Positions 1-10,659 of a stretch of DNA of 64,000 nt are shown one piece after another; within the stretch, counting starts at the first letter, position 1; the number at the start of each line of letters is the position of its first letter. The stretch covers positions 6,696,001 to 6,760,000 of the forward strand of contig JAJTUQ010000002.1 in the NCBI GenBank assembly GCA_021399445.1. Reading direction: 5' to 3'. The notes beneath the pieces are model-generated. The model saw only the letters and a list, made by a program, of their open reading frames with translations. It was not told the origin of the DNA and did not search any database. A program made the translations under genes and the position numbers. The DNA is from Xylogone sp. PMI_703. Its lineage: Eukaryota > Ascomycota > Leotiomycetes.

Positions 1-1365
1 TGCGGTGATTCATGCAGCAAACCCACAGCAGCCCGCAGCAGAACTGCGGGTTCACGACGCGGGCTCTTGCTCCAAGGCTGACCGCCGCCGCCGCTCCCTC
101 TTCTCGGTGTTAGCAAGTCCACTTCTACAGTAACTGGAACTATTGCTGCAACTAATAATGTAACGATTGTTTCTGACCGCTGGATGCAACTTCTTCAACC
201 CCGCGCGCCTCCTTCGACCCACTCTGCTGGCCCCCATTCATGGTTCTGGCTCTTGGATTGTACGGAGTAAAGCCGTTAGCTTGCTCTTTGCTGACAGCGA
301 CGCAATAGTTCCGTGCAGCCTGAGAGAGATGGGAGTGTCATGCGTGCCGTGTACGAAGAAAAGCATCGGTCACAGGATATAGACGTGGATGATACTTTCG
401 TCGGAGATGAGAAACAGGACAGTATCGTGGCCCGTGGGCAATAGCTTAAGGAGAACCAAGTGGGCAGCCCATGCCTCTCTTCCACATCTGCAGGTATCTC
501 CCATTGCCCCTCACTTACCGGCAACGGATGAAGGCAGAGCGAGTGCGCCATCACCATTATTGATGGCATGGCTTTTCCGTGGCAGCTGCCAACGGTCGAA
601 TTAAGCTCAAGCCCGCCCTCCCCAGCCCCAATGACAGGCGGCGCTGCCCCAGGAGCAGCGTGCCGGTGGCTGTTCCAGCCTGAAGAGATGCTGAAGATTC
701 CGCCGGGACCCAATGGCGGAGGCCCTGAAACTGCTTCTTGGCTGCTGCGGAACCAGCGCCGGCCGCCCACTGCAGGTTGCTGTACCAAACCACACGCCTC
801 CCCAGCAAGCCTGACTGGCTTCAGGAGTGGGCTCAAGCATGGTAGCAATGAGCCCCCAATCTCTATTTGTACAGGGCTGCTTCGGAGGTATCCTTGCTAT
901 TTACGCCTCTTCACACACACTCTCTCAAAGACTGAGTCTTTGAGTAAATTTGACAGAATTGGCTAATGGCTATTCTGGCCCCCTTGCGTTGGTGGGCTGG
1001 GTGCCGTACAGTGTTGGCTGTACCGCAGCATTCATTTCCCAACTCAACCTTGCCAGGCTAGCATTCAGTATCCATTTCGAGTCCATGATCCATTACCCAA
1101 GGGCATGGCTTTCCTCAGCGGCACTAAATGGACCCTCCCGCTTCCGCAACCGCCGGCTTCCCACGGCCTCTGGGGGGGCACTTACCATCGGTTTTGCCTT
1201 ATGGTACCACGAATTGCACCTCCCCTTCGAGTCAGTCTGTGATACAAGGAATATAAGTAACCATGAAGTTGTGTTATCCTCGAGTTTCTGCGTTAAGTCC
1301 AAGGCTCCCCATTTTTCGCACCACCTTTCCCGTTGAAAGCGGAAGCTGGTCGTATCCTCGCAATT
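1..1365. other. Intergenic region upstream of the tannase gene
   Basis: The first 900 bases are richer in G and C than most gaps in the window and carry overlapping open frames on both strands, up to 190 codons. These are rich in Pro, Ser, Cys and Arg and show no recognisable domain, so I do not call them genes. The last few hundred bases are the presumed promoter and 5' leader of the tannase gene. Confidence 0.5.
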
Positions 1366-2973
1366 ATGTCGTCCTTCAGACGCTCAGCAGCTCTGGCTGC
1401 AGCAGCCTTGCAATCTACCTCCCTATTCACTCCAACCCTAGCCTTACCAACTGGCGGTAGCGGTAATTTGCCTTGCGATGACAACATACCTTTCCCTGAC
1501 CTCCCTGGAGCCCAGATCTTATCTATCAAAGCATTCCCCGTCACCAACTACAGCAATGTGGTGACAACAGATATCAATGGCTTTTATGCTCAGAACATTA
1601 CCGGCCTAGACTTCTGCAACGTGACGGTTACATACACGCATCCAGGCGAAGGTGACAACATCAACGCATATTACTGGCTTCCTCCCAACTGGAACGGCCG
1701 CTTCATGGGCAACGGCGGTGGTGGGTTTGCAACCGGTGCAATTGAAGCGACTCTGGCCCTGGCTGCTGTCCGGGGCTACTCAGCAGGAGGAACAGATGGC
1801 GGTCATATCAATGATACTCTGAATGCAGAGCCCTGGGCTGACGTTTCCCCGGGAAATGTCAACCTTTACCTCCTTCAAGACTTCGCCTCTGTAGCTCTCA
1901 ATGACATGACAATCATTGGGAAGCAACTCTCCCAGTCTTTCTATGGCACGGCACCCAGCTTCTCCTACTGGAACGGCTGCTCAACTGGAGGGCGCCAGGG
2001 CCTCATGATCGCACAACGATATCCAACAGCCTATGATGGCATTCTGGCGGGTGCACCTGCCATTAATTGGGCCAAGTTCATCATTGCAGAGTACTGGCCT
2101 CAGTTTACCATGAACCAGCTGAACTACTTTCCCAGCCCGTGCGAGCTGGCTGCTATTCAAGCTGCAGCCATTAGCGCATGTGATAGTCTTGACGGCGTTA
2201 CCGATGGAATCATCTCGCGCCCTGACCTCTGCCATTTCGACCCTACCACTGTTGTTGGCCACACTGCCTCTTGCCCTGACGGAACTACAACTACCATCAC
2301 GGCTGATGGTGCCAAGGTAGCTCTAGCAACATGGACAGGACCTATTGATGCCAATGGCAAGCATCTCTGGTGGGGTCTGATTCCCGGATCCCCATTCACT
2401 GGTCTCGCGGGCACAACTTGCGAGAATGGCGTTTGCTCAACTGCCCCCTTCCCTATCACAACACAGTGGATTGATCTCTTCGTTGTCAAGAACGAGAGCT
2501 TTGACGTCACCAAGATGACTCTACAACAGTACACAGATATATTCCATGACTCCTTCAATGAATTTGCTTCTATCATTGGTACTAGCGACCCAGACCTGGC
2601 GCAGTTCAAGAGGGCCGGCGGCAAGATGATAACCTGGCACGGTCTAGCTGATGAGCTGATCTTCCCGAACGGTACTGTTCACTACTACAACCGCGTTGAG
2701 AAGCTCTTCCCCGACGTGCGAGACTTCTACCGCTTCTACGAGGCACCGGGCGTGAATCATTGTGGCGGAGGACTCGGTGCCTATCCTGGTACCGCGATTG
2801 ATCAATTAGTCGACTGGGTCGAGAAGGGAGTGGCACCTGATACGCTGCAAGCTAAAGGCACGGGTTTACACGGACAAGAGACGAATTTGAATTTGTGTTT
2901 GTTCCCGAAGTTGCCCATCTACCAGGGTGGTGATCCTAACTCTGCGAGCTCATATAAGTGTAAGAAGGTTTAA
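1366..2973 (+). CDS. Secreted tannase / feruloyl esterase family protein
   Basis: An intronless gene of 535 codons for an esterase of the tannase/feruloyl esterase family, which cleaves gallate or ferulate esters of plant polyphenols and cell walls outside the cell. I chose the ATG at 1366 rather than the in-frame one at 1333 because it puts a signal peptide (MSSFRRSAALAAAALQSTS) at the N terminus. The nucleophile motif GCSTGGRQGL places the catalytic Ser near residue 206, with the acid Asp near 429 (GLADELIFP) and His near 465 (NHCGGG). Cys205 and Cys466 lie next to the Ser and His, the CS-D-HC arrangement typical of the family. Many N-glycosylation sequons fit secretion. The substrate cannot be told from sequence. 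Confidence 0.93.
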   Translation: MSSFRRSAALAAAALQSTSLFTPTLALPTGGSGNLPCDDNIPFPDLPGAQILSIKAFPVTNYSNVVTTDINGFYAQNITGLDFCNVTVTYTHPGEGDNINAYYWLPPNWNGRFMGNGGGGFATGAIEATLALAAVRGYSAGGTDGGHINDTLNAEPWADVSPGNVNLYLLQDFASVALNDMTIIGKQLSQSFYGTAPSFSYWNGCSTGGRQGLMIAQRYPTAYDGILAGAPAINWAKFIIAEYWPQFTMNQLNYFPSPCELAAIQAAAISACDSLDGVTDGIISRPDLCHFDPTTVVGHTASCPDGTTTTITADGAKVALATWTGPIDANGKHLWWGLIPGSPFTGLAGTTCENGVCSTAPFPITTQWIDLFVVKNESFDVTKMTLQQYTDIFHDSFNEFASIIGTSDPDLAQFKRAGGKMITWHGLADELIFPNGTVHYYNRVEKLFPDVRDFYRFYEAPGVNHCGGGLGAYPGTAIDQLVDWVEKGVAPDTLQAKGTGLHGQETNLNLCLFPKLPIYQGGDPNSASSYKCKKV

Positions 2974-3820
2974 TGTGATAACGGGTGCGGGGAAATTGTA
3001 TTTGAGCGATGGTTGCCTTTTTTTGGTTCTTTGTTATGGATTTAGCGATAGTCCTGTTTAAGGATATGAATGATATGGGAAATGACTCCCGAGATGATGA
3101 TCTTAAGAAATCTGTGGTCATGAGATAGAGCTTCATTCTGGCTGTAGTGATATAAGATGTTTAAGGGTGAGAAGCTGGTATGCTCCAACCGAGTTAGTAA
3201 AGAACGACGATCTAGTGCAGTTCAAGTGTTCTTACGAGTTCCAATTTGACAACTATATATTACCCAGATAGAAGCGTGATTAGTTTATCTATTAATGAAG
3301 GTTTGAACTAATTCTCTCTTGCTATGCTGCGTCTCAGGTTAGAGATTCTTTTGAGAAAATAGAAATAAGGGACTCTTTCTGAAAGCAATCTTACAGTACA
3401 TTTCCCTGTTATGCTCCACATTCTCTTAACCTTATCAGGTTTCTGATCTTTCATGAGCCATTATGCCTAATATTAGCTCTTTCTTCAGAACTATAGCCAA
3501 AAATATGTCCTTTGTGTGAATAAAAGAGCTTTGAATTGGTTATCCTCTCGTAATCATGATATTGCGCATCAAATTTTTAGTGTCCGCGATACCCACCTTG
3601 TGCTCAAGGGTGTTTCCACCCTGGGCCGCAACTTGGAAAAGTGTTACGGCAAATTCAATCCGATCATTCTCTAACATCTTGACCCGTATTAGACGCCGAA
3701 ACTCGAACGTAGACTTAATACCTTTAGGGGATTCAAGAAGCCGCGGCAGGGATCCTTTCTGGTGGCCAACAGATCCTACTCAGGCTCCAACGGGTCGGAA
3801 GTGAGATGCCATTTCCTCCT
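2974..3820. other. Intergenic region between convergent genes
   Basis: This AT-rich stretch holds the 3' ends of the tannase and AIG2-like genes. An 82-codon open frame at 3556-3804 has no recognisable domain. I see no repeat or RNA gene. Confidence 0.5.
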
Positions 3821-4240
3821 CTATTCCCTTTCCCACTCTTCTAAGGACCAAGCACCATCTGTCAGCTCCGCAGCATCACCAGCCCACATGAGAGTTCTTC
3901 CAGACACTCGTTTTCCATCTATCAGGATCCGTATCCCCTCAACACTATAGACTTCTGTCTCGTAGTACTCTAGCATTTCTTGCTGGAGCTCAGTTTCCAC
4001 ATAGAAAGCCATGCCATCCACAAAGTTGTTTGGAGATCCATAGACCAGAGCAGGATATTGCCCCCAGAGTTTGATTTTATAGGACTGCACCTTGGCTGTT
4101 TTCAGCACAGGGGGTTCCGGGAGTTGAAGCACTTCTTGAAGTCGTAGCGGATCCATGAGAGAACCGTAGAAGAAGAAGTGTTTTGGTATGTATGTATATG
4201 GAGCTAATGGTTTGATATCCATCTGGAGTATGTGGTACAT
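3821..4240 (-). CDS. AIG2-like / gamma-glutamylcyclotransferase-fold protein
   Basis: A 139-residue protein of the AIG2/GGCT-like fold. FFYGSLMDPLRL near the N terminus is the family's YGSLM substrate-binding loop. A conserved acidic stretch (LEYYETEVYSVEG) carries the probable catalytic Glu, and a GRTLMWAGD strand follows. The family includes gamma-glutamyl-cyclising enzymes and avirulence-induced AIG2 proteins, and the cellular substrate here is unknown. The Met at 4240 gives a complete core domain. However, a 30-codon reading frame runs in phase upstream from an ATG at 4345 and is interrupted only by one TAG at 4253-4255. The usual N terminus may therefore have been lost by a nonsense change, with the downstream Met used instead. 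Confidence 0.8.
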   Translation of the reverse strand: MYHILQMDIKPLAPYTYIPKHFFFYGSLMDPLRLQEVLQLPEPPVLKTAKVQSYKIKLWGQYPALVYGSPNNFVDGMAFYVETELQQEMLEYYETEVYSVEGIRILIDGKRVSGRTLMWAGDAAELTDGAWSLEEWERE

Positions 4241-4252
4241 GAGATCCTTCTT

Positions 4253-4345
4253 CTATATTCGATTAGAGGAGCCCTTGTCAGCAGGAGGAGGATAATCCGG
4301 CTTCTTGTCTTCGTCATTGATATTTGTCGTGATGTGGCTACCCAT
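4253..4345 (-). other. In-phase upstream frame ended by a TAG codon
   Basis: From an ATG at 4345 there are 30 codons (MGSHITTNINDEDKK, then a Pro-rich part) ending at TAG, exactly in the frame of the AIG2-like gene that restarts four codons later at 4240. I see no donor/acceptor pair that removes the stop. It is either a true upstream ORF or a former N-terminal extension cut off by a nonsense mutation. Confidence 0.5.
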
Positions 4346-6841
4346 TTCTTTTATGAGGAATATTGTAGCTGAATTTTGAAGATTAGATATGATGACACCA
4401 TGATGAAGACAGAAGAATCGGCAAGGCTGGGGCTAACTGACTAGTATCCAGTTTCGACTGGATCTTGCGCCTCGTTACCTTCACACCCTTCTTAATTGTT
4501 AAGCACACCCTTACTACATCACTTGCTACCAATTAACTGTCTCATTTGATAGTAAAGAGTGTATAAGCTTTACCGCTATTTGAGACAAGAAATACCCTTA
4601 AGTCGAATTAACTTGCTACAGTGGTAGCCATAAGGAAAGCTGGGATACAAGTACATAGGTAATGAGGGATATCCTCCGAGAGAAATAAACCAGGAAGTGA
4701 CAACGTCTTTAGCTCTATTAGGCCCACCATGAACAGGCGGTATAAAGCTATCAGGATTAATATTACTGCAGTAGTATCTTGGTCAACCGGACAGTAGTTC
4801 AACTAGGCACTAACGCATAAGCTAGGCATAAGGTAGCATCAATAAGCATAGCGTCGGGCCCGTCAACTAATACCGCCAGTGTATTTTCCGTTCATGCCTC
4901 ATCTCCCGGCCGCAAACACCGATATTGATAGCTATCGCCCCACCACTCCCGGAAACCTCCATTCAACATGAGGTGGCTATGGAGTATGGAGTTTAGTTCA
5001 ATACTTCTCTGTTAATGAATACCTCGTGAAACTTAGGGCGAAGCGCATGATTATCTGGTGAGACGCCACCTGCCCACCTAGCCAGTGAGAAACACGTCAG
5101 TAGATATGTACTGTTCTGAATTGCCAATAGGCCAGACACGCCGCTCGATATTCTGCATTCGTGCATCGGCCCATAAGCAAATCCAGCCAAATTGAGCTAA
5201 TCGTCATTTAGATATGCTTATTGAGAAATTTCACTAGGATAAATATAACAATATTGCTACACCCGGTCTACTGGATATTATATCTTCCAGTGTGTTGATC
5301 ATCAATTCAAGGTTTATCATTATGTTGTAGTGTTATTGCTTACGAACTTTCAGGTCCTACCTTTTGCCTAAGTTGTACGTAGTATGCGATCTGACTGCTG
5401 TACCGGCACCTCGATTTAATACTGCGCTTCTGATTTAAGACTGCTTATAGACGCTAGCGCTAATGCTACTTACTTCATACGGTAAAATATCCCATGTCAG
5501 TCCAAATGTAGTGAGGACTTCTAGTTCTGTAATATTTTTATAGAATACATCGTTATTATTGGCAAGAGTCAGTCAGCATACACGTATTATCAGAAATATG
5601 ACGTTATATCCATTACTGCGGCGTATTAAACCGTTAAAACATTATAGTTTTAGGAAAACAATATGTTGCCAAGCATAAGTCTTAGGCAAGCTGACGATCC
5701 GTCTGGTACGGGGAATACGAGCCAAGGAGCCAACGATATTACAGCAATCAGTCGCTTGCCTTTTATGGATCCAAAAAAAAAAAAAAAAATTTCAGTCTCT
5801 TGCCAACATAAGCATACTCGTGGGAGCCTATCGGGGCACAATAATATGGTAGTAGTGAAAAGCGGTTTACAGCTGGTGGTCTGTATGTCGATTTGTAACT
5901 GTTATACATCAGAGCAAATTGCGGCTGACAGACCTACCTACCACATCTTTACTGAGGGATCTGAAGGTGCGGAGTCCGCTAATTCCGCTAGGAGTGCTCA
6001 TGACTCACTCTAAATAAACAACCTGAATAACTAATGTAGTAAACCTACTTCCCTCATTTGTTTCACCACCCACCGCCTGGCATGCGTACGATAATTACAT
6101 TGAGGAATAGTCTCAACGAGGATGCTGTAACGTCAAGCTACACCAAGCTTTGTTGTCTCTACCCTCGCCTCAACTAGTAATAAAGCTTGTATTCATCACA
6201 GTGCTTCTCTGCACTATTGCATTCGTGCCGTATCTACCCTACATCTTACTATACCCTATACATATCTGAGATAAGCTGACGCTCATCGCCACGTACTGTT
6301 CCTTCTTCCCTCCAAAATAAGACGATTGCCCCATACATGGCAAAAGCTGAACGTAAGTGGGTACGATATATCTAACGTATTAAGTGGGTATTTGGCTGGC
6401 GCTACAAGCTTAATAAGATAATATCCAAGAGCTATCTGTGGTTTAGGTACTAGGTATGACCAATCATATCACGTATCACAACAAGCGCCACTTAATAATG
6501 CCCACTTTAATCCTGTCTGCATTATGATGGTAAAGCTCCGTAATTTGAATGGCATGGAGTTACCATATTGGTATCAAATAATACACTCCTTACCTTTCGA
6601 AATGATCCTAGGCAAACGCAAGGATGCAATGTAGCGCGAGTGGTCTGACAAAGTAAGGTCTAGAATTTCAGCCGCGAGTTCGGGCTATGCTATATAGATG
6701 CTGTAGACAACTAGAACTGTTTTCCTATAAATATATCCGGCCTCCTCAGAGACTTCTATGGTTTCAACGGCTCTAATCCCAACCAGACAGTCATTCAGAA
6801 TAGACTAATTTTCTCGATCTCTACAACAAATAATACCGAAA
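4346..6841. other. Long AT-rich gene-free region
   Basis: About 2.5 kb without a convincing gene. Open frames on both strands are short and lack domains. A run of 17 A occurs at 5773-5789. The composition and many stop codons suggest decayed sequence, possibly old transposon or RIP-altered DNA, but I could not identify a parent element. The last 150 bases are the presumed promoter of the small secreted protein gene. Confidence 0.4.
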
Positions 6842-7276
6842 ATGCGTTTCAGTACGATTGCCGCTGTCCTTTTCCCCATTGGCGTATTTGGAAGCGCCCA
6901 GGTTAACTTGTAATATCCGCTGCCTGGTAATCCCATTCTACAGGCTAATTGAGTCAACAGCTACTGGGACACAGCCTGTGGAGATTATGCTGGAACTTCT
7001 TATGCAGAACTCGGAGGACCCGCCGTTGGTGGACCCTGGGGATCACAAAGCATGCTTTTCGTGAACTCTGATGAGTGCTTCGATACTTGTGGACGTAAGT
7101 ATTAGTCTTCGCCTCTACCCCGCGATATTGTATTGTAATCCTACTGACGCTCTATAGCGAACCTATTATTCTGCAAGAACTCAGAGTGCAATGCGTATGA
7201 TCAAGCATCTAGATTTGGCGAATGTAAGCATTTTACAAATGGAGTTTGGGCGGCTGAATCTTGCGGATGTCTATAA
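6842..7276 (+). CDS. Small secreted cysteine-rich protein, effector-like
   Basis: A three-exon gene read directly from sequence: 6842-6909, 6961-7094 and 7158-7276, giving 106 residues. Both introns (51 and 63 nt) start with GTAA and have good branch sites (GCTAATT and CTACTGACG). The frame stays open through both junctions and ends at TAA. The N terminus is a signal peptide (MRFSTIAAVLFPIGVFGSAQ). The mature part of about 86 residues contains eight Cys, for example in DECFDTCG, FCKNSEC and ESCGCL, enough for four disulfides. I recognise no family. Size, secretion signal, Cys content and isolation in an AT-rich region fit a secreted effector or antimicrobial-type protein, but that role is inferred. 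Confidence 0.75.
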
Positions 7277-8745
7277 TGCTGGTGAATAATGTTGCGGGGA
7301 TCTGCTGGCCTCTTACAATAATATCCAGTTAATCCGACCAAATTCTAATTTATAGCAAAATTGAACAAAAATTTTCCCAACTAAACTTAACAGTCATACA
7401 GTTTTGATATTGTTGATGACTTTACATATTCCACTTCTTTAGATTGAATTTATGCCCTTTATGATTACCCTTTGTGAATGGAAGCAACGCAATAAGTGTT
7501 CATTTTGTTGGGATCGGAACTGAAGCGAATCTGTGATAGTCTAATCTGGGTATGCCGGACTCTAGAGCTGGAACGCCTATTGGTCCATATATACGTCTAT
7601 AGTTGACACTATACTGTAGTTAATTCAATAATTACATGTGCTTACATTGCTATAGAAACCCATAGCACTCGGACATATCCTATTTAGTAGATTAGATTAA
7701 TGAGTAGATATAGCTCAAACACAAATTAGGCTACACCGAGTATGGCAGTGCGTACATCGGGCTGAGCGTCGAGTGCAGCCGTATACACAATTCTCCAAGT
7801 GGCACAACGCTGTTGACTATCGTATATGAATCCGGATAAGCGGTTATTATAAGAAGAGAGTCTAACTATCCTACCAACTTTATCAAGAGCAGAGCCTTGT
7901 CATTCTATTCATACGAATCACTATCTCTGCTTTCTTGCATATTCGACCAAGCTTGGCATCAAGCCGATGGGTACTTAATCACTCGCTGCACTCAAAAAGT
8001 TCCACTGCTATATGTATGCGGTACGAGACCGTCATGGATGGCCCGATCCATCATCCAGATGCGTCGAAGTGTCAGTTTGAAGTTGAGCCTGAGGATTCAC
8101 TTTCATAGACACCCATATCGTTGTTTCTTTCTAGACCATCAATGCCGGTAGCGAGCGCTAAGGTAAGTGATCTGTGGAGTCATATTGATAATTGATTCTT
8201 TATCAGCAAGAATATCCATGGTTGTATATCAAGTTAAATTCCGTTTGCTTTTCGTGGAGATATAGCTGTGTTGCTTACGTGAAGGTTGGTATGCTTCTCA
8301 TTATAGGGGGTCGCATTGGCCAACCGTATAACTTCAAAAATCTGATTATATAATTTTGCCGCTTCTGATCTTCATAATATCCCGCTTTCCCAATAGGAGC
8401 CAGATCATAATAACACAAATCCGCGGATCCTCGAATCGGATCGGATTCGGATTCACCCAAAATCCGATTCGATCCTCTCCAAACGGAACGCTACTGCTGT
8501 GTGGCCCTTCCAATTTGTAATGTCAGTACGCGTGATTATTGTTTTAATAATCATTTTCTTTCTACCCGCAATGGTGCCACAGAAATTCAGAATGCCTCAA
8601 ATGATTTATTGATCTCTTTTATTTGAAAGCGGCAAATAACTCATCCGAAATTTAATATTCGCAAGGTGTCAAGGTATCTAGTTTCCTATATGAACTATCA
8701 TCTTGCCAGATGAGGAGGTGTAAGCAATAATCTTATCACACATCG
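7277..8745. other. Intergenic region
   Basis: About 1.5 kb, AT-rich, lying between the small secreted protein gene and the metallo-beta-lactamase-fold gene. An 84-codon open frame at 7897-8151 has no recognisable domain. The only structured part is the palindrome and hairpin near 8419-8475, listed separately. Confidence 0.45.
8419..8475. promoter_or_regulatory. CCGCGG palindrome followed by a hairpin, upstream of the MBL gene
   Basis: A perfect 10-nt palindrome ATCCGCGGAT lies at 8419-8428. Next to it, 8438-8453 and 8461-8475 (AATCCGATTCGATCC) form an imperfect hairpin. Zn2Cys6 factors bind CGG/CCG half-sites, so this could be an operator about 320 bases upstream of the MBL-fold gene. The same ATCCGCGG core recurs near 12278, upstream of the MDR reductase. 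Binding is inferred only. Confidence 0.35.
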
Positions 8746-10083
8746 ATGACTATCAAGGTTGACAGGATGCTCAACATTCCACCATCGCAGAATTGTGTGG
8801 ATGTCAAGATTATTGACTCTACGATTCATGGCGCCTTTCCGCTGGCGCTATTTGCACAGCCCAGGATAAGCGGTCGGGAGTTAATCGAAACTGCTTATTG
8901 TTTTTATATTGAGCACCCTACCCTAAACAAACGAGTTCTCTTTGATCTTGGCATGAGGAAAGATTACAATAACCTTCCTCCAAAGCACGCTGGGATGATT
9001 CAACAAACCGGATGGGTTCTTGATGTTGAGAAAAATGTGATTGAGATCATCCAAGAGCACGGTATTAAGCCCGATACTATTGACTCGATTATCTGGAGGT
9101 ATAAATAAGCACTATAATTCTTAACAGTGGATTGAGATGTTGGGATATACTAATATATGCTCTTTTAATCAAGTCACGCACATGCCGATCATACAGGAGA
9201 TCCTTCGACCTTTCCTACTTCAACTGAACTAGTCATTGGTCCTGGTACCACAGCAAAATTCATGCCTGGCTACCCACTGGATCCCGATGGAGAGATACTA
9301 GAGAGTGATTATAAGTAAGCTTATCATCAGTCTTTCCATAGTACTACACGGTGCTATGGGCTTAGCAGGCGCTATTTAGAGAAGCCGAGAGCGGTGTACT
9401 TCTTAGTTAATAATTTGTTTCTAACATGACATGAATATTCTAGAGATCGACCCGTCCGTGAAATTAATTTCAGAGCGGGCGATAGTGGTTCACATCTCGA
9501 GATAGGAGGGTTTAATGCGGTGGACTTCTTTGGTGATGGCAGTTTCTATCTTCTTGACACCCCCGGCGTAAGTGCCCCATCTCATCAATCTAGTGCTGGG
9601 GTAGATACTGACTTTATTAAGCATGAAATTGGTCACATGTGTGGTCTCGCCCGGACGACCCCTAACACCTTTGTTCTTATGGGTGCTGATGGGTGCCACC
9701 ACCCAGGGGTAATACGTCCAAACCAGAATACTCCGCTTCCTGCGGAGATTTCGCCAAATCCTCTTGATTTTGCAGCCAAGCCGTGTCCTTGTGCCATGTT
9801 CTTGGATATTCATCCCAAAAAGTCGAAGATAGACCCCTATTACTCAATTGCATTGAAGCCGGATGGCTCGGGCATAATGTTCAAGAACGTTGACGAAGCA
9901 AATACGACTATAGAGAAATTGAAGGCTTTCGACGCAGATGACAATATATTTATAGTGCTCTCTCACGACGAAAGTCTTAGTGAAGTCATAGAATTGATAC
10001 CCAAGGGTGCAAATAAATGGCATGAGAAGAGATGGAAGGAACTTTCCCGATGGAAGTTTCTAGCAGATTTTGAATATAGTTAG
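8746..10083 (+). CDS. Metallo-beta-lactamase-fold hydrolase, lactonase/lactamase-like
   Basis: Four exons join in frame: 8746-9098, 9174-9314, 9444-9567 and 9622-10083, for 359 residues. The first junction recreates the zinc motif SHAHADHTGDP (His119, His121, Asp123, His124). The third joins DTPG to HEIGHMCGL, the next metal-ligand region. The third intron is 54 nt and in phase, so an unspliced reading would wrongly keep 18 extra codons. A later ADGCHHPG motif and a C-terminal LSHDESL complete the family pattern. Fungal relatives include lactonase-like enzymes and the lactamase that opens benzoxazolinone in Fusarium. A lactone or lactam substrate is therefore likely, but not shown by the sequence. 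It heads the hydrolase-rich region to 24.4 kb. Confidence 0.9.
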
Positions 10084-10659
10084 AAGTTATGAGCGGATAG
10101 GCTGTCGAAGGAGTCAAAAGCTAAATTGACTCATTTTTACGTGAATAAAAAAATAGTGAATCAATCAAATCAAGCAATATTGTTGATACTTTGCCAGTTT
10201 ATTCCTCTTGGATACCTGATTTCGCGCAATCGGGGGGAGGGGGCGCTACGCAGTAAGCCACCATCAAAATCGCTGCATTGTAGTGAGGGCAAAAGTATAC
10301 AGCAAGATTAACCCCAAAACTCTTGTATAAGAAAGTGGTATGGCGGTCAAATTTGGCATTTTTTGTGGCTCTGGTCCAATGCAGCTGTCTATAGACTGTG
10401 AATTAATCCCTCTTCTAGTTCTACAATCGCTCGCTTTACGATATTTACCGAATACAATAATTCAATGCATCATGCTAACAGGTTTTACAGGAAGCTATTT
10501 CCATGCCAGGGTTACTTGGCTTTCTTAAGAAACTGTACAATAAATTACATAAGACCAGGGAAAGGTAATCTCTTGTAATGGATTGAAATAATAAGACTGC
10601 GGCAAATTTAATTTCCATAATACTCTTTAAAAGAGCAAGTTAAAATAAAGTTTTTCAGT
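10084..10659. other. Intergenic region between convergent genes
   Basis: The 3' flanks of the MBL-fold gene and the MDR reductase gene. It is AT-rich with two open frames of about 60 codons that lack domains. Nothing else seen. Confidence 0.5.

Noticed and set aside
276..848. 190-codon reverse-strand open frame
   Set aside because: No recognisable domain, with overlapping frames on both strands in GC-richer DNA and low-complexity composition; most likely chance.
2157..2624. 155-codon frame antisense to the tannase gene
   Set aside because: A shadow of a clearly coding strand.
5773..5789. Run of 17 A, possible retroposed poly(A) tail
   Set aside because: No processed-gene sequence or target duplication could be seen next to it.
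9568..9621. Reading through the third intron of the MBL-fold gene
   Set aside because: The 54-base stretch is in frame but has GT-AG ends and a CTGAC branch, and its removal rebuilds the conserved DTPGHEIGH motif.
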